A stretch of 7,205 bases of DNA, taken from positions 1 to 7,205 of the forward strand of contig CAJKZK010000090.1 of the NCBI GenBank assembly GCA_905204225.1, written 5' to 3'. Positions within the stretch are counted from its first letter, which is position 1. Every line of letters begins with the position of its first letter. The DNA is from an uncultured Bacillota bacterium. Its GTDB lineage: Bacteria > Bacillota_I > Bacilli_A > RFN20 > CAG-449. Under the pieces are notes generated by a model. It did no database searches. It saw only the letters and a program-made list of their open reading frames with translations, and was not told the origin of the DNA. The position numbers were made by a program, and so were the translations under genes. Below are positions 4,765 to 7,205 of the stretch, piece by piece.

Positions 4765-6075
4765 ATGAAAGTTACTGTCATTGGAATCGGATTTGTTGGG
4801 TTAGTAAATGCCATTGGTTTTGCAGCCAAAGGACATGAAGTTTTTGCCCTCGATCCTGATAAAAAGAAAATTGCTGCTTTAAGAAGAAATGAAACAACAT
4901 TTAAAGAATATAAATTAGAAGAAGAATTAGTAAAATATTCTGATAGAATAAGATTTACATCTGAATTTAGAGATGCAGTATATAAAGCTAATATGCTTAT
5001 TATATGTAACGAAGTATTTGAATTAGAACCTGGTAAGTGTGATTTAACTGGTTTTTATGTTACTTTAAAAGAATGCTGTAGACAAATACAAAATGATGTT
5101 ATTGTCGTTATAAGATCTACTGTTCCAGTGGGAACTAATAGAGAAGTAAAAGATTTTATGATGAATTTAACAAATCATAATTATAAAATTAATGTCGTAT
5201 CAAACCCAGAATTTATTTCTCAAGGAACTGCAATTAAAGATATGCTTCAACCATCAAGAATTGTAGTAGGTTTAACAACAAGAAGTGCTCAATTAGCTAT
5301 GAAAGAATTATATGCTGATTTTGATTGCCCATTATTAATTGTTTCACCTGAATCTGCAGAATTAATAAAATATGCTTCTAATGCTTATTTAGCAGTTAAA
5401 GTATCATATATTAATGAAATTGCTGATTTATGTGAATCTGTTAAAGCTGATATTCAAGAAGTAAGTTATGGTATAGGATTAGATCCACGTATTGGACAAA
5501 AATATTTATCTTCAGGTATTGGGTTTGGTGGTCCATGGTTAACTCAAGACACTAGAGTATTAATGCAAACTGCTAAGAATAACAATGTTAGATTAAGAGT
5601 TCTTGAAGCTGCAATGCACGCAAATGAAAGAAGACCTTCAAGATTAATTAAAAAATTAAAACAAGTTTATGGTGATGATTTATCTACTAAAAGATTTGCT
5701 GTTTTAGGTTTATCTTATAAAGGAAATACTGATGATATTCGTCAATCTCCTGCTAATAAAGTTATTGACGAATTACTAAAAGAAGATTGTAGAATTATCG
5801 CATATGATTCAGTATCTACTTCTGCTTTTAGAAAAAAGATGAAATCAGATCAAAGACTTGCTTATGCAAATACTTTAGATGAAGCCTTAAAAACATGTGA
5901 TGCGGCAATATTCTTAAATGAATCTAAAGAATTTAAAGCATTAACTAATGAAGAAATAGTTGATTACATGAAAACACCAGTTGTATTTGATTTCAAAGGT
6001 GTTTTAAATGCTTATGCATTAAAAAATGTTGATTATTATGCTATTGGTAAAAGAAAACCAAGCAAAAATGATTAA
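4765..6075 (+). CDS. UDP-glucose/GDP-mannose dehydrogenase family protein with Trp at the catalytic Cys position
   Basis: 436 residues, typical for UDP-glucose 6-dehydrogenase relatives (Ugd/TuaD), NAD-dependent enzymes that oxidise a nucleotide sugar to its uronate for envelope polysaccharides. Domains: an N-terminal Rossmann fold with GIGFVG (7-12) and D30 for NAD; STVPVGT (118-124); NPEF with E149; the central helix with K202 and N206 (ELIKYASNA); and a C-terminal UDP-binding domain with GLSYKGNTDDIRQSP (315-329). The active-site motif, normally GFGGSCFPKD, reads GFGGPWLTQD: the catalytic Cys is W258 (TGG), although D262 is kept. The second Glu of PEFLRE is Q153, which may be a subfamily trait. 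The usual two-step oxidation therefore looks blocked. The ATG at 4765 is preferred: GGAGG lies 5 nt upstream and the Rossmann strand begins at once. In-frame GTG 4753, with TAAGGTGAT (4737-4745), is an alternative adding four residues. It has the highest GC of the window. Confidence 0.88.
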   Translation: MKVTVIGIGFVGLVNAIGFAAKGHEVFALDPDKKKIAALRRNETTFKEYKLEEELVKYSDRIRFTSEFRDAVYKANMLIICNEVFELEPGKCDLTGFYVTLKECCRQIQNDVIVVIRSTVPVGTNREVKDFMMNLTNHNYKINVVSNPEFISQGTAIKDMLQPSRIVVGLTTRSAQLAMKELYADFDCPLLIVSPESAELIKYASNAYLAVKVSYINEIADLCESVKADIQEVSYGIGLDPRIGQKYLSSGIGFGGPWLTQDTRVLMQTAKNNNVRLRVLEAAMHANERRPSRLIKKLKQVYGDDLSTKRFAVLGLSYKGNTDDIRQSPANKVIDELLKEDCRIIAYDSVSTSAFRKKMKSDQRLAYANTLDEALKTCDAAIFLNESKEFKALTNEEIVDYMKTPVVFDFKGVLNAYALKNVDYYAIGKRKPSKND

Positions 6076-6158
6076 TTTTAAATTTTTATATATTAAAAAA
6101 ATGTTTTTATAAATTTTGTTATATTTAATCGAAAAAAATCTAAATATATTTAATTTAG

Positions 6159-6187
6159 TTGATATACTTTAATAAAAATTATAATAT
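6159..6187 (+). promoter_or_regulatory. Candidate promoter for the lipoprotein gene
   Basis: TTGATA (6159-6164) is followed by overlapping -10 options: TATAAT at 6180-6185 (15-bp spacer) or TAATAT at 6182-6187 (17-bp spacer). The predicted start, near 6192, falls on the left arm of the following hairpin. The rest of 6076-6189 is AT-rich sequence with no other feature seen. Confidence 0.45.
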
Positions 6188-6189
6188 TG

Positions 6190-6220
6190 AAAAGCAACAT
6201 TATTAAACGTTGCTTTTTTT
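6190..6220 (+). terminator. Rho-independent terminator after the dehydrogenase gene
   Basis: AAAAGCAAC (6190-6198) pairs perfectly with GTTGCTTTT (6209-6217) around a 10-nt loop, and the T-run continues to 6220. It lies 114 nt after the dehydrogenase stop and only 26 nt before the lipoprotein start codon. Because a promoter-like sequence abuts it, it may also form the 5' end of the lipoprotein mRNA. Confidence 0.8.
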
Positions 6221-6245
6221 GATATATAGAAAGGTAATAAATTTT

Positions 6246-7205
6246 ATGAAAAACTATAAAACATTAATTTTATCTTTATTATCTATGTTTGTTTTTGGTT
6301 GTAGTAATACTTCTAATTCTTCTGATAATACTTCTAATCCTTCTAATAATGTAGGTAGTTCATCTAGTTTGAGTGTTTCAAATACTACAAGTTCTTTAAA
6401 TAAAGTAGAAGTAGATAGTATTGAATTAAAAATAAAAAATAATAGATTAAAAATTGGTGAAAAAACAACATTTGAAGTAAATATTCTTCCTAATAACGCT
6501 ACTGATAAATCTTATAATGTCATATCTTTAAATGAAAATATCTTATCTATAAACAATAATGAAATTACTGCACTTAATATTGGTGTTGGTCAAATAAAAG
6601 TAATTTCTAATAATAAAGAAGATATTAAAGAAATAGAAGTATATCAAGATTATCAAAATGATATTATTAATTTATTAAACAATAATATTAATAATGAAAA
6701 GAATGATTTATCAATTATTAATATTTCAAGTTTTGAAGGTGGTTATGATTCTTATCAAGAAATAGAAGCTAGATATTATAAAAATAGTGTTAATCAAATA
6801 AAAAAAGATTACAGTGTTGAAAATGGTGAGAAAAAAGATGTTATTTCTACTGAATATAAATTTATTGGTAATTATAATAATAAAGATTATGTGATAACAA
6901 AAACTCTTCCTGAAGCAGGTTATAATGATGGAATAGAAACAGAATTAGGTAATTTTGATTCAAAAGAATTATTTTATGACAATAATACTGCTACTATTGG
7001 AGTAATGAATTCTATAACTAAATTAGCTAATAGTAGTAATTATTTATTATTAAATAAAGCAAATATTTCAAAAAATATTAATAATCAAAATATCATCTAT
7101 AATTTATCATCTGAAGAAGAAATAACTGATAATACAGGATTAACTAAATTATATTCTGTTAAAAATATGAGTCTAATTTTTAATAATGATAAATTAATAA
7201 ATGCT
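6246..7205 (+). CDS. Lipoprotein with Big2 (bacterial Ig-like) domain, 3' end beyond the window
   Basis: The frame is open from the ATG at 6246 to the window edge (320 codons). SD AAAGGT at 6230-6235 is 10 nt upstream. The N-terminus is a lipoprotein signal: MKNYK, a hydrophobic core (residues 6-16), then lipobox VFGC with C19 as the predicted lipidated residue, so the protein should be anchored outside the membrane. Residues 20-52 are a low-complexity Ser/Asn/Thr linker. Residues about 54-133 match a group 2 bacterial Ig-like domain: VDSIELKI, then RLKIGEKTTFEVNILPNNAT, then EITALNIGVGQIKV. From about 135 on is an Asn-rich region I do not recognise. Big2 domains usually serve as structural or adhesive modules, so a surface role is likely; ligand and full length are unknown. 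Confidence 0.85.
   Translation, partial: MKNYKTLILSLLSMFVFGCSNTSNSSDNTSNPSNNVGSSSSLSVSNTTSSLNKVEVDSIELKIKNNRLKIGEKTTFEVNILPNNATDKSYNVISLNENILSINNNEITALNIGVGQIKVISNNKEDIKEIEVYQDYQNDIINLLNNNINNEKNDLSIINISSFEGGYDSYQEIEARYYKNSVNQIKKDYSVENGEKKDVISTEYKFIGNYNNKDYVITKTLPEAGYNDGIETELGNFDSKELFYDNNTATIGVMNSITKLANSSNYLLLNKANISKNINNQNIIYNLSSEEEITDNTGLTKLYSVKNMSLIFNNDKLINA

Noticed and set aside
5527..5540. Shared GGTCCATGGTT string between the dehydrogenase and the minus-strand membrane-protein gene
   Set aside because: It is a short coincidence from Gly-Pro-Trp codons; the surrounding sequences are unrelated.
1..7205. CRISPR array, tRNA/rRNA genes, insertion sequences, toxin-antitoxin or defence genes
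   Set aside because: No spaced repeats, cloverleaf-like GC-rich stretches, transposase motifs or terminal inverted repeats were seen on either strand.

Overview
The window is about 7.2 kb of very AT-rich bacterial DNA. By eye, some stretches are near 15% GC, and the 5' end of the nucleotide-sugar dehydrogenase gene reaches about 40%. Protein families, Shine-Dalgarno (SD) sequences matching parts of TAAGGAGGTGAT, TATAAT promoters and strong A/T codon bias suggest a low-GC Bacillota or Mycoplasmatota-related host, perhaps an uncultured wall-bearing Bacilli lineage (inference). An undecaprenyl-diphosphatase gene implies a peptidoglycan-type cell envelope. All nine visible stop codons are TAA and all seven visible Trp codons are TGG, which favours the standard code over the mycoplasma code.

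Layout, left to right: the 3' part of an SGNH/GDSL-hydrolase-like gene; an unknown 142-aa gene 1 bp behind it; on the minus strand a small four-helix membrane protein and an 89-aa GNAT-type acetyltransferase; on the plus strand a formimino-THF cyclodeaminase/methenyl-THF cyclohydrolase family protein (FchA-like); on the minus strand a degenerate Cof-type HAD protein; on the plus strand an unknown acidic 118-aa protein; on the minus strand undecaprenyl-diphosphatase (uppP); on the plus strand a UDP-glucose/GDP-mannose dehydrogenase family protein; and finally the first 320 codons of a Big2-domain lipoprotein that runs off the right edge.

Most genes look like separate transcription units with frequent strand switches. 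Three tail-to-tail pairs are extremely tight: a 1-bp gap, a 12-bp overlap and a 4-bp overlap. Two terminator-like hairpins sit inside the 3' coding sequence of the opposing gene. Several genes seem to have very short 5' leaders, with the SD placed almost at the predicted transcription start.

The envelope theme (uppP, nucleotide-sugar dehydrogenase, lipoprotein, possibly the SGNH hydrolase) is loose and no pathway is complete. The most unusual observation is that proteins from three enzyme families appear to lack key catalytic residues. Clearest is the dehydrogenase, where the catalytic cysteine position is tryptophan (codon 258). No mobile element, CRISPR array, tRNA or rRNA was seen, and nothing amounts to a clearly new multi-gene system.
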